Shown here: positions 11,520 to 24,100 of the stretch, in pieces
Position numbering within the stretch: the first letter of the stretch is position 1
Layout: each line of letters begins with the position of its first letter
NCBI GenBank assembly: GCA_004352715.1
Contig: SCFE01000079.1
Coordinates: 1,203,517-1,267,516 of the forward strand
DNA: 64,000 nt
Source: Hofstenia miamia
Taxonomy: Eukaryota > Xenacoelomorpha > Acoela
Direction: 5' to 3'
Made by a program: the position numbers and the translations under genes
Notes under the pieces: model-generated
Told to the model about the DNA's origin: nothing
The model's input: the letters and a program-made list of their open reading frames with translations, nothing else
Databases searched by the model: none

Positions 11520-11720
11520 CAGTCTGTGACAATTTATTAGGACCACTTCAATTATATGAGCTTTTATTCAGTAGCATTTTAAATGGAAATGTGCCTAAAC
11601 TCCACCTATAGTATACAAGGTCTACTACACATGGGCACAAGATTACATTATTTTCTTGAATTGTGAATGCTACAACAACATTTAATAATTATAATGCTGT
11701 GACAAAATATTAGGACCTAC
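11520..11720 (+). repeat. left inverted repeat of a Tc1-like element, IR/DR type
   Basis: An outer end CAGTCTGTGACAATTTATTA (11520, preceded by TA) and an inner related motif CTGTGACAAAATATTAGGAC (about 11697) lie roughly 180 bp apart in the same orientation. This is the paired direct-repeat layout of Sleeping Beauty-like Tc1 elements. The transposase N-terminus starts just downstream. Confidence 0.7.
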
Positions 11721-11783
11721 AATACACATTGTTGTTTTCTTTACCGCGGGAAATTGTAAACTATTAAATAGTAAACTCACGAG

Positions 11784-12235
11784 TTGAAGTCAAGTATAAA
11801 CACGCATTTCGCCCGGGAAAGTGCATATATCAGATTTCACAACAAGTTGTCATCAATATTAATAGCTATAGAAAAGAAAAAAGATTTAACTCTATTGGAA
11901 CTTGGAGAAATTCGAGCTTTACTTGTACAGAATTTATCTCAACGACGCATTGCTACTATCTGCAAAGTCAGCAAGACAACTGTAGCTCGGGTGCAGCAAC
12001 AAATATCACAAAATCAATTGCCCTATCATAATAGAAGCAGATGCGGCCGGAAACACAAAACTTCTGACAAACACAATCGAGCTTTAATCAGGATGCTTTG
12101 ATGACCAGTGCTCAGCTTGCTATAGACCTGTCAGCTGTGGGAATAACTGCTTCTTCACGCACAATAACCAGACGTCTTCCTGATTTGGGTTGTGAATTGC
12201 ATTTTTTTAAAAATATGCGTTAGTTGGGTAATGTT
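11784..12235 (+). pseudogene. Tc1-like transposase, N-terminal DNA-binding part only
   Basis: The first frame gives the paired-like helix-turn-helix domain. LTLLELGEIRALLVQNLSQR is the first HTH and IATICKVSKTTVARVQQQI the recognition helix. The GRPR-like motif appears as RSRCGRKHKTSD, then NRALIRML. After a frameshift near 12100 the second HTH follows in another frame (LSAVGITASSRTITRRLPDL). The match then stops near 12235, so the whole catalytic domain is absent. The family is usually about 340 residues; only about 130 are represented. No right terminus is visible. Confidence 0.8.
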
Positions 12236-12491
12236 TTGCCAATTAAAATGAGTTCACTTTTGTAAAAATATAACTATACTAGTTATTGTCTAAAAATTGA
12301 AAACAATGAAATTACGAAATAATGTACAAAACTGGAAAAAATTGTGAAAAGGCTCATGCAGGAATCATGATGCATTTTCAGTGGTCTCCGTTGATTTAGA
12401 GCAGGCCATTGAAGATTTTGAGATTATAACTTGCGATTCTGCGTATGCATTGAGATATTGAGATGTTTTTATAGAAATTGATGTGATGACG

Positions 12492-12947
12492 CTATGAGGT
12501 GTTCCAATCCAAGAACGGGCTTGTAATGTCGCCTAATACCACGGATACATAAAAACATGCTGCGGATAAGCGAGAAGTTAGTTTTACTACGTAACCAATT
12601 AATTGTGGTCGGGAGGTGGGCATTCTTTCTCTCTGAAATAACAAAAGAGAGCTGCTTAATTGCTCTGTGATTAAAGGTGATGCCCCACCAGTAGCGCTGA
12701 ATACCATGGGCGTAAAGGAAGCCTGTTCAATTTCTAAAACTCGTTGCTGGTAGTGTCGAATCTTCTCATTCTCATGTGTGGCATAGTTATCTTTGATGCT
12801 TCTGTTAGCATTGGTGGCAGCACTCGAGTTAAACACCCTCACATCGAAGAATGTGCGCCTACCATGACGCCCAGAAGCCAACAGATGATATATCCAAACG
12901 AGCTCCATCAGAGGTAATTGTGCCACTTGGCAGTATTTCACCAGAAA
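12492..12947 (-). repeat. left copy of a 456-bp duplication (retroelement nuclease domain)
   Basis: Identical by eye to 12949-13404, separated by a single N at 12948. Both copies encode the same 149-codon minus-strand frame. Because the join is an N, this is most likely an unmerged overlap. Confidence 0.85.
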
Positions 12948-12948
12948 N

Positions 12949-13661
12949 CTATGAGGTGTTCCAATCCAAGAACGGGCTTGTAATGTCGCCTAATACCACG
13001 GATACATAAAAACATGCTGCGGATAAGCGAGAAGTTAGTTTTACTACGTAACCAATTAATTGTGGTCGGGAGGTGGGCATTCTTTCTCTCTGAAATAACA
13101 AAAGAGAGCTGCTTAATTGCTCTGTGATTAAAGGTGATGCCCCACCAGTAGCGCTGAATACCATGGGCGTAAAGGAAGCCTGTTCAATTTCTAAAACTCG
13201 TTGCTGGTAGTGTCGAATCTTCTCATTCTCATGTGTGGCATAGTTATCTTTGATGCTTCTGTTAGCATTGGTGGCAGCACTCGAGTTAAACACCCTCACA
13301 TCGAAGAATGTGCGCCTACCATGACGCCCAGAAGCCAACAGATGATATATCCAAACGAGCTCCATCAGAGGTAATTGTGCCACTTGGCAGTATTTCACCA
13401 GAAAAAGGGATCAGATCCGGTTTTTTACATACATCAATGCATACATCTGACATTGCCTCTGCCAGCACATTCTTGAGTTTGTTGTGTCTCCTCGAAACAA
13501 ACCCTCCCGTGGAACAAGAGTGCATGGGCCACAGAAAACCCCTTGCCACAGACACATGTGGTTGGCAAATCGTTGGGCTCTATGTCATAGCGGAGTCGTA
13601 TGGCGTCTCTGAATTCGGATTTAAGGTGATAACTTTTCTCTTCAATAGGCATTGCATTCAA
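12949..13661 (-). pseudogene. C-terminal part of a retroelement polyprotein: zinc knuckle plus restriction-like endonuclease domain
   Basis: Reading the minus strand from 13661 downward, one frame gives LRYDIEPNDLPTTCVCGKGF then SVAHALLFH, a degraded CCHC-type knuckle. A frame change near 13,500 leads to RRHNKLKNVLAEAMSDVC, GEILPSGTITSDGARLDISS and VGFWAS. A second frame change near 13,320 leads to RRTFFDVRVFNSSAATNANR, HENEKIRHYQQRVLEIEQAS and FTPMVFSATGGASPLITEQL. From memory, this order occurs at the C-terminus of widespread invertebrate retroelement proteins. The spaced Asp residues in ARLDI and FFDVRV suggest a PD-(D/E)XK-like nuclease, which is inference. No reverse transcriptase is present in the window. 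Confidence 0.65.
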
Positions 13662-13760
13662 CCAAGAAGTAAAAAATTCACATTTTGTGTGATCGAAATA
13701 ATGAGGGAATATTGTTAAATAAAATTACTGCAGTAACAGACAAATCAGGTTAAGTAATCA

Positions 13761-13783
13761 AGAGAGAGAGAGAGAGAGAGAGA
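13761..13783. repeat. GA microsatellite
   Basis: Simple (AG)n run. Confidence 0.95.
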
Positions 13784-13969
13784 ATGCTTGTCACAATTAG
13801 CTCAAATAAGAGCTTTCCTGCTTACGCTTACACTGACTCGTCTATTGTATTTGTGCGCAAGACACCTTTCATGAAACGCAATATTTTCAACCAATTAAAT
13901 TTAAATTTTCCATGCAGCCGTGAATGAGAGAGTAAAGCGGTAAGTTTCATTAATTGACGGCGTAGGATA

Positions 13970-14957
13970 ATGTCAATGACGAATTCTTACAAACGAGGTC
14001 AGATTCAACTGCTATACGAAGATGGTGTTAGCCAACGTGAAATAGAACGTCGGACAGGCATACAAAGACAAACATTGCGTGGAATAATTGCTCGATACAA
14101 AAAAAGTGGTAGGCTCTCACCTGCAAAATCTCCAGGAAGGCCCAGAGCTACAAGTAAACAAACGGATAACCTGATACGAAGGTAAACAGTGAAGTCACCA
14201 ACAATCTCAAGTTCAGAAATTCGCTCAAATCTCCCAGGAAATATCAAAACGATAAGCACTCGGACGATAAGAAGGAGACTGGAACATTCAAATCTAAAAT
14301 CGTATCGCCAGGCAATTAACCCAAACCTTTCAAAGAAAAACATTGCTGATCGCATGAAATTTTGTGAACTTTATAAAGGCTGGACCCCACAACAATGAGA
14401 ATCTGATGTTTACCGACGAAACTCAAATCAAGCAGTTCAACAGCAATCGCGCCTCGTTCGTCGTCCTCCTAATCAGCGTTTTCATCCACGTTACATTTGC
14501 ACCTCTATTTGCAGTTCCAAATGTGTTATCATCTGGGGAGGCATAACAGCAAGGCCGTGCCGGTTTACATCTTTTTAACAAGAACGAAACAGTAAATGCT
14601 TCAAGGTATTTAAAAATTCTTAAAGAAAAATTGCCACCGTAATTCCAAATTTATCAATGTCGCATCCTGCAACACGACGGTGCTCCTTGTCACCAGGCAA
14701 AACTGGTAAAGCAATATCATGCTGAACATGAAATTCGTGTTTTGATCCCTTGGCCTGGTTCCTCCTCTGACCTTAACCCAATAGAAAATTGTTGGGTTGC
14801 AAAACTCTTACCAACTTCAGAAAGTGATGTCAAGCGAATAATCAAGCAAGAATGGTGCAACAGCATAACTCCGGAATAATGCAGAGAACTGATTCATTCC
14901 ATGTCTCGAAGAATAGCTAATGTAATGAAGGCAAAATGGTTGCATACTAAGTACTGA
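13970..14957 (+). pseudogene. Tc1-like transposase pseudogene, nearly full length (DD34E)
   Basis: An almost complete Tc1-type transposase with frame breaks. The N-terminal HTH is YKRGQIQLLYEDGVSQREIE with RRTGIQRQTLRGIIARYKKS. The GRPR-like motif is KSPGRPRATSK, with a stop at about 14183. Then come the second HTH (TISTRTIRRRLEHSNLKSYR), the first catalytic segment ENLMFTDETQIKQF, and, after a frameshift, IIWGGITARPCRFT. LQHDGAPCHQAKLVK is the second Asp. WPGSSSDLNPIENCW holds the catalytic Glu. The C-terminus ends SRRIANVMKAKWLHTKY with stop at about 14957. All three acidic residues are conserved, but at least three frame disruptions make it inactive. Confidence 0.88.
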
Positions 14958-15055
14958 TTTTGCCTTTAACGATCTTTGTTTTTCCATGTAGGAATCACAG
15001 TATATTAATTGTTGAATACATAATGCATGTCTCCCATACATTGTCTTTATAAAAA

Positions 15056-15163
15056 AAACCAGTTTTAAAAAAAAAATTTGGGGTTAAATTTTTTCAAATT
15101 TTCGTTTTTTTTTTAAATTTTTTGGGGGGGGGGGGGTTTTTTTTGCCAAAGTTTAATTTTTTT
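15056..15163. other. homopolymer-rich low-quality sequence before a gap
   Basis: Long runs of A, T and 13 G in a row occur immediately before the 104-N gap at 15164-15267. This looks like sequencing or consensus error, not biology. Confidence 0.6.
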
Positions 15164-15267
15164 NNNNNNNNNNNNNNNNNNNNNNNNNNNNNNNNNNNNN
15201 NNNNNNNNNNNNNNNNNNNNNNNNNNNNNNNNNNNNNNNNNNNNNNNNNNNNNNNNNNNNNNNNNNN
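15164..15267. other. assembly gap, 104 N
   Basis: The gap is flanked by homopolymers on the left and a TA run on the right. Confidence 0.99.
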
Positions 15268-15639
15268 TATATATATATAGGTGGCTTTTAAATGGTGATA
15301 AAAATTGAACATCGCATTTTCGTTGCTCTCCGGCCATAAATAGGATACACTGCATTAAAAATTTTATGCATTTTTATTAATGTTTAGTGGTAGTCCAGAG
15401 GGTTAAAATTCTGTAATATACTGTAATGCAGTGAAATTTTACGCTGCAGTAAAAATTGCTGCAGGTTTAATTTACGAAGTAGCAATAAGAGTGCTACAAA
15501 GTCATCACATATGTTGGACTTTGCCTGTTAAACTCATGTACAACATGATGTGTTTAATTATTTTTTTTATGATGATCGGTAAGGTCTACATTTAAGTTTA
15601 AATTGCACTAAAGTAAAGTAATACAATCAAAATCATATT

Positions 15640-16178
15640 AAAATATGAAATGTCACATATGCTACCATCTGTAATGTTTAAATCCTCATTCATACTGCTG
15701 GAAGATGTAAGAATAACGTCTTTCGAAGTCGATGCTTTGTATTCTTCTTCAGTCTTTTTCTTCCGCATATTTTTAGCTTTCCTCTTCTGCATAATCTGCT
15801 TTTCCTTTCTCTTGTTGAGCAAGTAGAAATTCTTTGTCTTCTTTCATAACTGTCATGTGTAGAGCATTTGCACAGGCTATATCAAAAAGATCATTCAAGT
15901 TATCTAAAAACATTTTCTCTTTTTTTTATCTGAGCTGTGGTCCGTTGATTTCTGAGCCGCTTTTGATCTCAGGCCTCACAGGAATTCGTGCCTTTCCTGT
16001 CCAAATAAGAACAAGATCCCTGATCGTTTTGGTTGCTGCTATAAGTATTGTCCTTTCTCTTCAATATGACGTCGCATAAACACACCCAAAGCATCTCGAT
16101 TTGATGGTAACTTACCACCAGAGAATTCTTTGACAGTATAATCCAGAAGAAAGTATCTATCTTTGCTACGCGTAGCAC
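15640..16178 (-). pseudogene. decayed copy of an uncharacterised repeat-associated protein family
   Basis: Reading from 16178 downward across frames gives FLLDYTVKEFSGGKLPSNRD, ALGVFMRRHIEEK, AATKTIRDLVLIWTGKARIP, LDNLNDLFDIACANALHM, KEDKEFLLAQQ and a lysine-rich tail (MRKKKTEEEYKASTSKD). The block NDLFDIA...A...M..KEDKEFLLAQ recalls a repetitive uncharacterised family I associate with arthropod genomes; this is memory and I could not search. Frame changes near 16,050, 15,940 and 15,800 show decay. No function is known to me. Confidence 0.5.
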
Positions 16179-17790
16179 ATTCAGCTGCAGTCATTACAGT
16201 ATTCCTACTGGTTTATTTGCTAGGAGTGGTAATTACTTTAAGATCAAAGAGGTGTTTGTGTTTTTGTTTATGTAGCACAATAAACCACAAGCAATCAAAC
16301 GGTAGATCGCTTGATAACCAGAGCAATTTTTCTTACTTGATAGCATATATCTTATAATAGGCAAGTGCATAAGACGCTGAAAGCCTATATTTTACTTTGA
16401 GTGGACTACCTCTAATGGTTATTGAAATATTTCTAAATTTCTCGGGGAGGGTTTTTTAGGTATTGGATCCATTTCAAAGGTGGAGAGCAAAAAATTTCGA
16501 ACTTTTAAAAATAAGAGCCACCCTAATATATATATATATTATAAATCAAAAAATATTTACTGAAATGCTTGGAAATAAACAGCTTGTTACATTTGTAAAT
16601 GATTTAATAGACAATAGTTGTCTCAAAATTCAAGAAAACATTGTTTGCATTGAATAGTGATTTTAATCCTCTCCTACAAAAGCGTGAAAGGATGATCTGA
16701 GAGACAAGCGTGTATTGAAAAAAAACGTCCAATCCAAAGTTTTTTATTTTCCATATTTAAGTGAATACCTCCATTTGTTGTATATTGGATTCTTTAATTC
16801 GTTTTCAAAATGTTTGATATATTATTGCAATTTGATCTTTTTAAGGAAAATTCATTTATCAATAATGCCACATTTTAAGGACTTCATATTGAAAATTTTG
16901 ACATCGGGATCACAAACAAATACCACTACGCGCAGCTTCCATTCTCTTCTGGTTAATAGAATACTTCCCTGTTAGTTTTGTCGAATCTTTTACTGTTGAA
17001 AGGAATCAATTATATTTTTAAAGTGAATATGCATTGAGATGTTTGTGTGGTGAAGCTTCCATTTTTTGTCAGTTTGGCAAAATGTTTGTTGTATTAATTC
17101 TCCATACATTAGTGTCCATACAAATATGTCTCATTCATGTGAAAAATGTTTCAAAAAATCAGTAGAAGCTTTTAAAGGAAAATTATGAGTCAGTGCATAA
17201 ACAACGAAAACCCAAGAAAAACGTCCATTTAGTAAAAACAATTAACGTTTTTACATTATCTTCAAGCAGTCTTAAAATATCCTTGGATTGAATTTGAAAC
17301 TAAATTTCAGTGAATCATTGATCATCTTGTCAAGACTAAAGAAACAAATATATGCAAGTGTAGCTCATGAAACGATTTGAAACCATGTTTTATGCATCTC
17401 TGACTTCGAACCAAAGCAATGTTCCTGGTGTCAATGAAAGTGATATTAGTTTTCCTTACTACTGACAATTAACCACCAAATTAAAACAATGTGAAATTGA
17501 TATTGAAATAGACGTTAGAGAGATTTTCTTAATATCTGCAATTACCAAGAGAAATAACATCAACAAGTTGAAATCAACAACCTTTGTCCGAGAAATTCCT
17601 GGAAAAAAATGAGCATGTCTAACATTCATCAGAGGTGAAAGTAACATTTAAAACTCAAGAATACAACTGAAACAAATATTGTGATTGACAAGAATGAAAA
17701 AGTGAATTATTTAATAACTTGAATGACAGATTTTACAATTATTTCAGTCATTTATAGTATGTATCCATTTATCCTCAGTAGAAAATTTAA
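16179..17790. other. no supported gene
   Basis: Short open frames on both strands (for example 16463-16657 and 16715-16975, +) lack recognisable motifs. The stretch lies downstream of the diacylglycerol lipase gene. Confidence 0.45.
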
Positions 17791-17796
17791 TTTATT
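17791..17796 (-). promoter_or_regulatory. candidate polyadenylation signal of the DAGL gene
   Basis: AATAAA on the minus strand, about 100 nt after the stop codon at 17899. The distance is plausible, but AT-rich sequence makes chance hits common. Confidence 0.45.
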
Positions 17797-17898
17797 TAAA
17801 ATTTCGTAGCATTTCATTAGCACATGAAAAATTTCAGCATCATTGTAAATTTAACTCAAGTGACGTCATAATTACTTACAAAAAACCTATGATGAGAA

Positions 17899-18125
17899 TC
17901 AAGCAATAGAACTTTCTGGAATGATGTAGGAATCGCATTCGGAAATAGCAGTATCTAAAGAATCAGGCAGATGATTCACCACCATGTACGGTGTGACGAC
18001 AATACGAGAAAACGACTCATTGGAGACCCACTGTGCAGCGAATTTCGGTTTCTTTCGAAATCTGTGAAAGAGATTTGGCGATTGATTAGCATTCTCATAA
18101 ATGCGATGTATCATCAGAATTCGAC
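17899..18125 (-). CDS. DAGLB: DAGLB exon 8: catalytic His and stop
   Basis: Acceptor AAATTTAG/GTCGAATTC joins WPP to GRILMIHRIYENA. It contains AAQWVSNESFSRIVVTPYMV, VNHLPDSLDTAISE (His620) and ends SYIIPESSIA then TGA. Confidence 0.95.
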
Positions 18126-21100
18126 CTAAATTTAAACAGTAATTTGTAAACCACAACTTTAACAATCAGAATTACTACTCAATATATAAGGCATTCAAAC
18201 AAAATCGTGAAAATGTTTTATTTATAGCTTAAAAAGTTTTTAAATGCCCATTATTTCAAAAATATGAATATATAAGGCGTTCCATTTTTGTCCAAAGTTC
18301 GAATTTTCAGGCTATCATTCAATATCTATTTTAACAAGTGCATCTGTACTTTACATTTGTACGCACCAGATTAACTCATACTTATACAATTCATTGAATG
18401 TTCCCCATAACCCCAACAAGATTATTCTTGGCACGTCACTACGTGTGGTGTCCAATAAGGTTCATACTGCAGAAATGGAAACTAAATACAGTAAAAGCTT
18501 TCCTTGGGGGCGCCTGACAAATGCGACCACGTGCAAATTACAGACACTTATCGACAGTCCCTTGGAAATTTACATACAGTAAATAGGGAAATGGTAACCT
18601 GCAACCTGCTAATTACGACCCTTTTTTCGTTATTATTAATGGATTTAACCTTTAAAATACGGGTAATATAAAGCCACAAATTTTACTTTTTCAATGATTC
18701 GAATGATCTTTTTGTTGTTTCATGTGATTGAACATGATGTTCACTTACTACGAGTACCTACTATGATAATTATATAATATAATCACTAAATTGTAGGCCT
18801 GCTACGATATTACTTTTTTGGTGATATGAAAGTAACCTGATAAATGCGGCCGCCCGAGAAATGTTACCACTTTTGTTAATTCCCTTGAGTGACCGCAATT
18901 CTCAGGTTCTACTGTAATATGTAATATAATATTAAATGTACAAATTAAAACTGAGTGTGAGAAACTGAACGAATTGTATTAAGAATTTGAATAAGAAAAG
19001 AAAACACAGTTCCACGAAATCTTCTCTAAACGCAACAAAGCAAAATGATCTAAAGCGGTGTCTTCTATAATATAAACATATGCGGGCACATCTAAGCAAA
19101 TTAAATGAGTAGATCCAATCGCTGTCTTCAAATAAACACGTCAGTAAGTTAGGTGTAAAAGCATGTCTCGTAGTACTTGCAAAATCAAATTGTCATTTTG
19201 AAAATCATACATCTACATCTAATAAAATTTGAAGACATTAAACAAATATTTCTATTCTTGAATACAAAAGAATGCAAGAACAAAGAATTTTGTTGACACA
19301 TTAAATATGATATTTGACAGATGCCCCATGTCCACATGGTATTCAGTAGTGCAGAACTGAATCAATAAAATTGACATTTTGCAAATCTGGAACTAAGTAT
19401 ATTGAGTTACTCCATAAAAAACTATAACGCTGTAATATTTGTAAAAATGGCGCAAAGAACTTCAAGATTTACAAGGATGTGAAATTTCAGAATCGCAAAC
19501 GTAAGCAAAACTTAAACATATTTAGATAAGAACAACTAATTTGATTATGTCTGAAACTAGTAACAGTAATGAGATTATTCAAATAGCAAACTAGTTAGAA
19601 ATGCAGAGAAATTCAATTCCAAAGGGTTAACAAAAAAAAGTTTTATGGTGAACTTGTGAACTTTAAATGAACAAAAATATATTTACATTCGTTGAAGAAA
19701 AACTAATCAATTTAGAACAACGTCAAACAATAACAAAACATGAAGGTCAAAAAATAAATTATCAAGGTACTTAGAAGAGCATGATGAAAATATGCTAACT
19801 TTATACTACACTTTAATAAATTGAAGAAGCTAGCGAACCCTAATCTCGCAAAATCAAGTTAATTTAGGGCCAATCAGGGATTTGTAATAACATAAAATGT
19901 GTATATTTAGGGTTAATTAAATCACGCATTGGCTTAAGTCTTCAAAAATAGTACCATTAGTCTGGGAAACAATAGAAATCATTGAATAATTATTGCAGAC
20001 ACGCTCAAAATTTCAGCAAAACAGATGCTAATTAGAATTGTCATTTAACTACAAAAGGTATTCACGTATGAAATCACAGTCAAGCTGTTTCAATAACGCG
20101 TGCCAGTTGGAAGTCTAAAAGTAGTAATCAAAAGGTGAAATTTTGAATCATTTAGAAAACAATCCAAATTCATCTTTGCGTGCTGCACCTGCGTCCCTTG
20201 GAAACATCAGCCATGCATCAGTCTACACAGATCTGAAAGACAACCACTGACATCCGTACAACACTGAGGCAACTTATTCCAAATGGTAGTCACCATGTTC
20301 ACATTTTTTACTTTGACAAAGTTTCGGGTGTGTGTGTGTTATTTCGAAACAAATTTGAACTCATTTTATGCAATAATTAATGTACAGCATTTTTGTTCAT
20401 TTAACAACTTTAAATTTGCAACCTGTAAATTCCGGCATTATTTTCACATACAGTATACATATTTATCCGGAAAATTATATTTAGAGCAGAATGTATACAC
20501 TAGTTAAATGATCTAGAAATAAATAAATTTAAATATTATTGAAATCTTCAAAGGGATTTTATATCAAAATCTCTCCAATTAATTGTATTAACTGTTTGTT
20601 TCCTCAATGCTTGGAGTATTGGATGCTAATATTTTGATAAACGAACGGTTAATTGCAAGCCATTGCAAAGCATCAGTAATGCCATAGCAAATTTCTAGAA
20701 GAAATCGAATCATACATACAGCAAACTATTCATTTCCAAATTTTTATGCAAAATTAATAAAACGTAAATTTCTTAATTATACAATTTTTACCCAATTGTA
20801 GAAAGAAGGAAAAATAAAAACACGATTGTGAAGTATATTTTACGCGCACTGTTGTTTTGAAGAGAGTTGCCTAATTTGACTGACTTCAAATTTAAATTCA
20901 GTTTTAAAGAAAGCAGTATTCAACATACCAGGAGGCCACAATTCATTTTCTAAAATTTTCATAATTTTTCCACAACTGGATGGAAAGTCGGGCGAAAGGT
21001 CAGTAATGGGTGTGTCATTGGGATTGGAAATCAAAGCTTTCGGTGACTTCTCCTTGTCGTCAAAACAGATGGCATTTTTCAGTGCAAAGCAGCAGCCCTT

Positions 21101-24100
21101 GAGAAAGACATGGTATTTGTGCTGTTTTGTTTGGTTCAATACTCGCAGAATATCTTTCTAAATTATACAAGATAGTAAATTATTATAGTTTTTTTAGAAA
21201 TTTTATAATCTTCTGATAATAAAATTAAGTAATGCAACTAGAAACACATATGATATAAGATTTAATAGTAATTCCTTGCAACACAGAAATCAATGAAGAG
21301 CATAAATCTATTTGAATCCACCAATATTTTCTTCGACATTCAAAACAAAAAAGTCAAATGACCATAAAATAAAATGTATATAGTGAATTTCCGCAAATAA
21401 ATATGTTTTCTTAAGCATTATTTACAAATTTGGTATAATGAGAGATTAAAAGCAACTCACGTTAAGAAGTCGAACACTGCGAAGACTGAGTCTAGAAACG
21501 ATGTCATTTTCAATTGTGACGGAAATTTGAAATTTTAAAGTTGAATGGCAAGCTTCAGGTGTGCAGACGGATCCAGGAACAGAAAACGCGTACACAGTTA
21601 AACGATTAAAGTAAGGTGAGTCCTTTAGCAGAAGGCCCATTAATGAGACTATTCCTCCACCTAAAGAATGTCCCACGAGTACCAATGAGTATTGTGGATA
21701 GACATCAAAGACATTTTTGAAAATATTTTCTTCCTCCAAAATTGCTAACACATACTTCGTACAATTCAGAAAGCCCTAGAAAACAAACAATATAATTCAA
21801 TTCTGATTCATTATCAAAAAATACTTAAGGCAAATGTATTGGTAATACCATGTCAATATATTTTTCTATCTCAGTAAAAAAAGTCTAAATTCATATCAAC
21901 AAAAAATGTTATCCCAAAAACCAAGTATCAATGTTTGGGAAAAAAATACAAAAATTATAGCACGTTTTTTTCCAATGTGATTGGAAACGAACTCAAAACT
22001 AAACAATTTTGTTGTTTAAATTCAAGTCATATACAGCATTGCCCAAAAGTCCCTTTAAAAATATAGAGTTTCGCTATGCTGTTTATATTGTTTGCATCAT
22101 GCGTATTGATCTAAATTAAACTTTACATATAAAGTTTTAGTTTCATTATTGTGAATTAGTTATTTTATCAGACCAGAGTGATTATAAGATAGATTTGTAT
22201 TCCGTTTTCCAATGGTATCAGATATATGAGAAAACTGTTGCTGCCATAGGAAACTAAGGCAAGATTTGGAAATAGATGACGGTGAGAACCTGAGAACATG
22301 TTATTGCTGTTTGGAAAGAAACATTGCAGCAATCATTGTCGACCAAAGATGAACTCACTTGAAAATAATTCCAAGCTATAAATAAGAATAAGATTCTCTA
22401 ATTACGCTACATCGCGTCATTACACAGGAATTAGTGCATAAATCTTGGAAATCAATCAAATTGGATTATAATTACCTTGTTGAATGCACTGGCAAAAGAT
22501 TAAAAAATATAACAATAGAGTAAGAAAAATAAAATTCTTAAAACGAGTGCTCAATATGCATAGGTGTAAGGGACAAATTTAACTGGGTGTTTGGACAAAA
22601 AAATCTTCATTTTAGAGAGCAAGTTCGACAGCCCATACAAAAGTAACGGTTATTGAAAGCGATGTTAACACTGCAACGAACTAATTCCACCGTTAGAAGC
22701 GCAAATTGTCGTCTCATTTTCAACATCACAGTGCATCTGCCTATACTGTTGGGGTTACAGGGAAATTTCTGACAAAAACTTTCCACAAGAGATGGATGGG
22801 CAAATTTGTATCTAGACATTTCGTAGTGCAGAGTTTGCTTTATCTAACAATGCCCTGTGGGGGTAAAGTCAAACGCAAGACTGCATCTTTTGAATCAAGA
22901 ACTTTTGTTGTATTGAAAGAGTCAATCCACGAAGTCTTTGATTAATATCCCCGGGATGTTCTGGACTGAATCAACAAGACAACTTACATCTATGCATTCA
23001 ACATAACAGATTGCGAGGGAAACCTTATTACACTTAATTATCCTTTTACAAAAATTTACATTTTACAATTCCAATGTTGAATAGTCTGTGCTAAATAATA
23101 TATGTGAAAGTGACTTTTGGAACATAGTGTGTGGGACAATTAGGATGTGTGCGAACTATTGTATCACATTCCCTTACTAATATTATTTAAAAAGTGATGG
23201 GTTTCTATACCACAAAGTTGTTCGCCAGTGAATCTTCATATAAATAGTTACACTACTGTTATTTAATTAATATAGTACAAAAACTCCTAAAACCGAGATT
23301 ATAACTTATGAAATGCGTAAGGAACTTTTCCTATTAATTAAAAAGAGCCTGCATATGAACTTCCTACGATTGTGAGACATTTTCTTACGGATCTGAATGA
23401 TGATTTCTTTATAAAAGCGATTTTGTCAGCAAGCTTGAAGCGTTGTGACTAAGAACATCGAGATATAGCATGCTTATATAATGAAATCAGTATATTATCC
23501 GTGCATAAGCATAATATGAACAATGTTACAAATAGTAAGGTAGTTTATTTTGGAGCTCATTTGTTAGGCCCAATGATATATTTTACAAGTTAGTATTTCT
23601 AAAATCTTGTGATTAGAATAAATAAAACCTTATGAGCTCGATGTGTCTCTGGATAGCCGGGAATATGAACAACATCAACAGAAAGATCAGTAATAATGTC
23701 GGGAATGGAAAGAGAACCTCGTACTGTCACAACCAGTGCCTTGGTTTTGTGATCTAAAGAAACAACAAAGGGAGACTGACAGATGCTGTTTGTGAAGTTA
23801 GCGTAAACAATATCCTCATATTTTATTCGATTGCGGTAAATGAATGTGTCCATGTTAATTCCAAAATAGTCGCCGGCTACACGTGTCTCTCCAAGGCAGC
23901 AACATCTAAAAAATGTCATCAACAAAACTTAAGTGAAATTATTTCATGTCAGAGTTTAGAGGGATAACCCAGAGCGAATCCCTTAAAATGATTAACACAT
24001 AATAAAAACCAATTCTGCTAAATCTCAGTGAATCGACAGGGTTTTTTCCACTTTGAATATCGGAGGTGCTCCATGAGCATCACCTATAAAATCAATTCTA

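Noticed and set aside
12492-12941. 149-codon frame as a separate gene
   Set aside because: An exact duplicate of 12949-13398 across one N, probably the same sequence assembled twice.
13308-13718. 136-codon plus-strand frame
   Set aside because: Antisense shadow of the retroelement tail, whose motifs are all on the minus strand.
15060-15150. Poly-G/poly-T tract as a structural element (quadruplex or poly-A tail)
   Set aside because: Erratic homopolymers right before a gap look like low-quality consensus.
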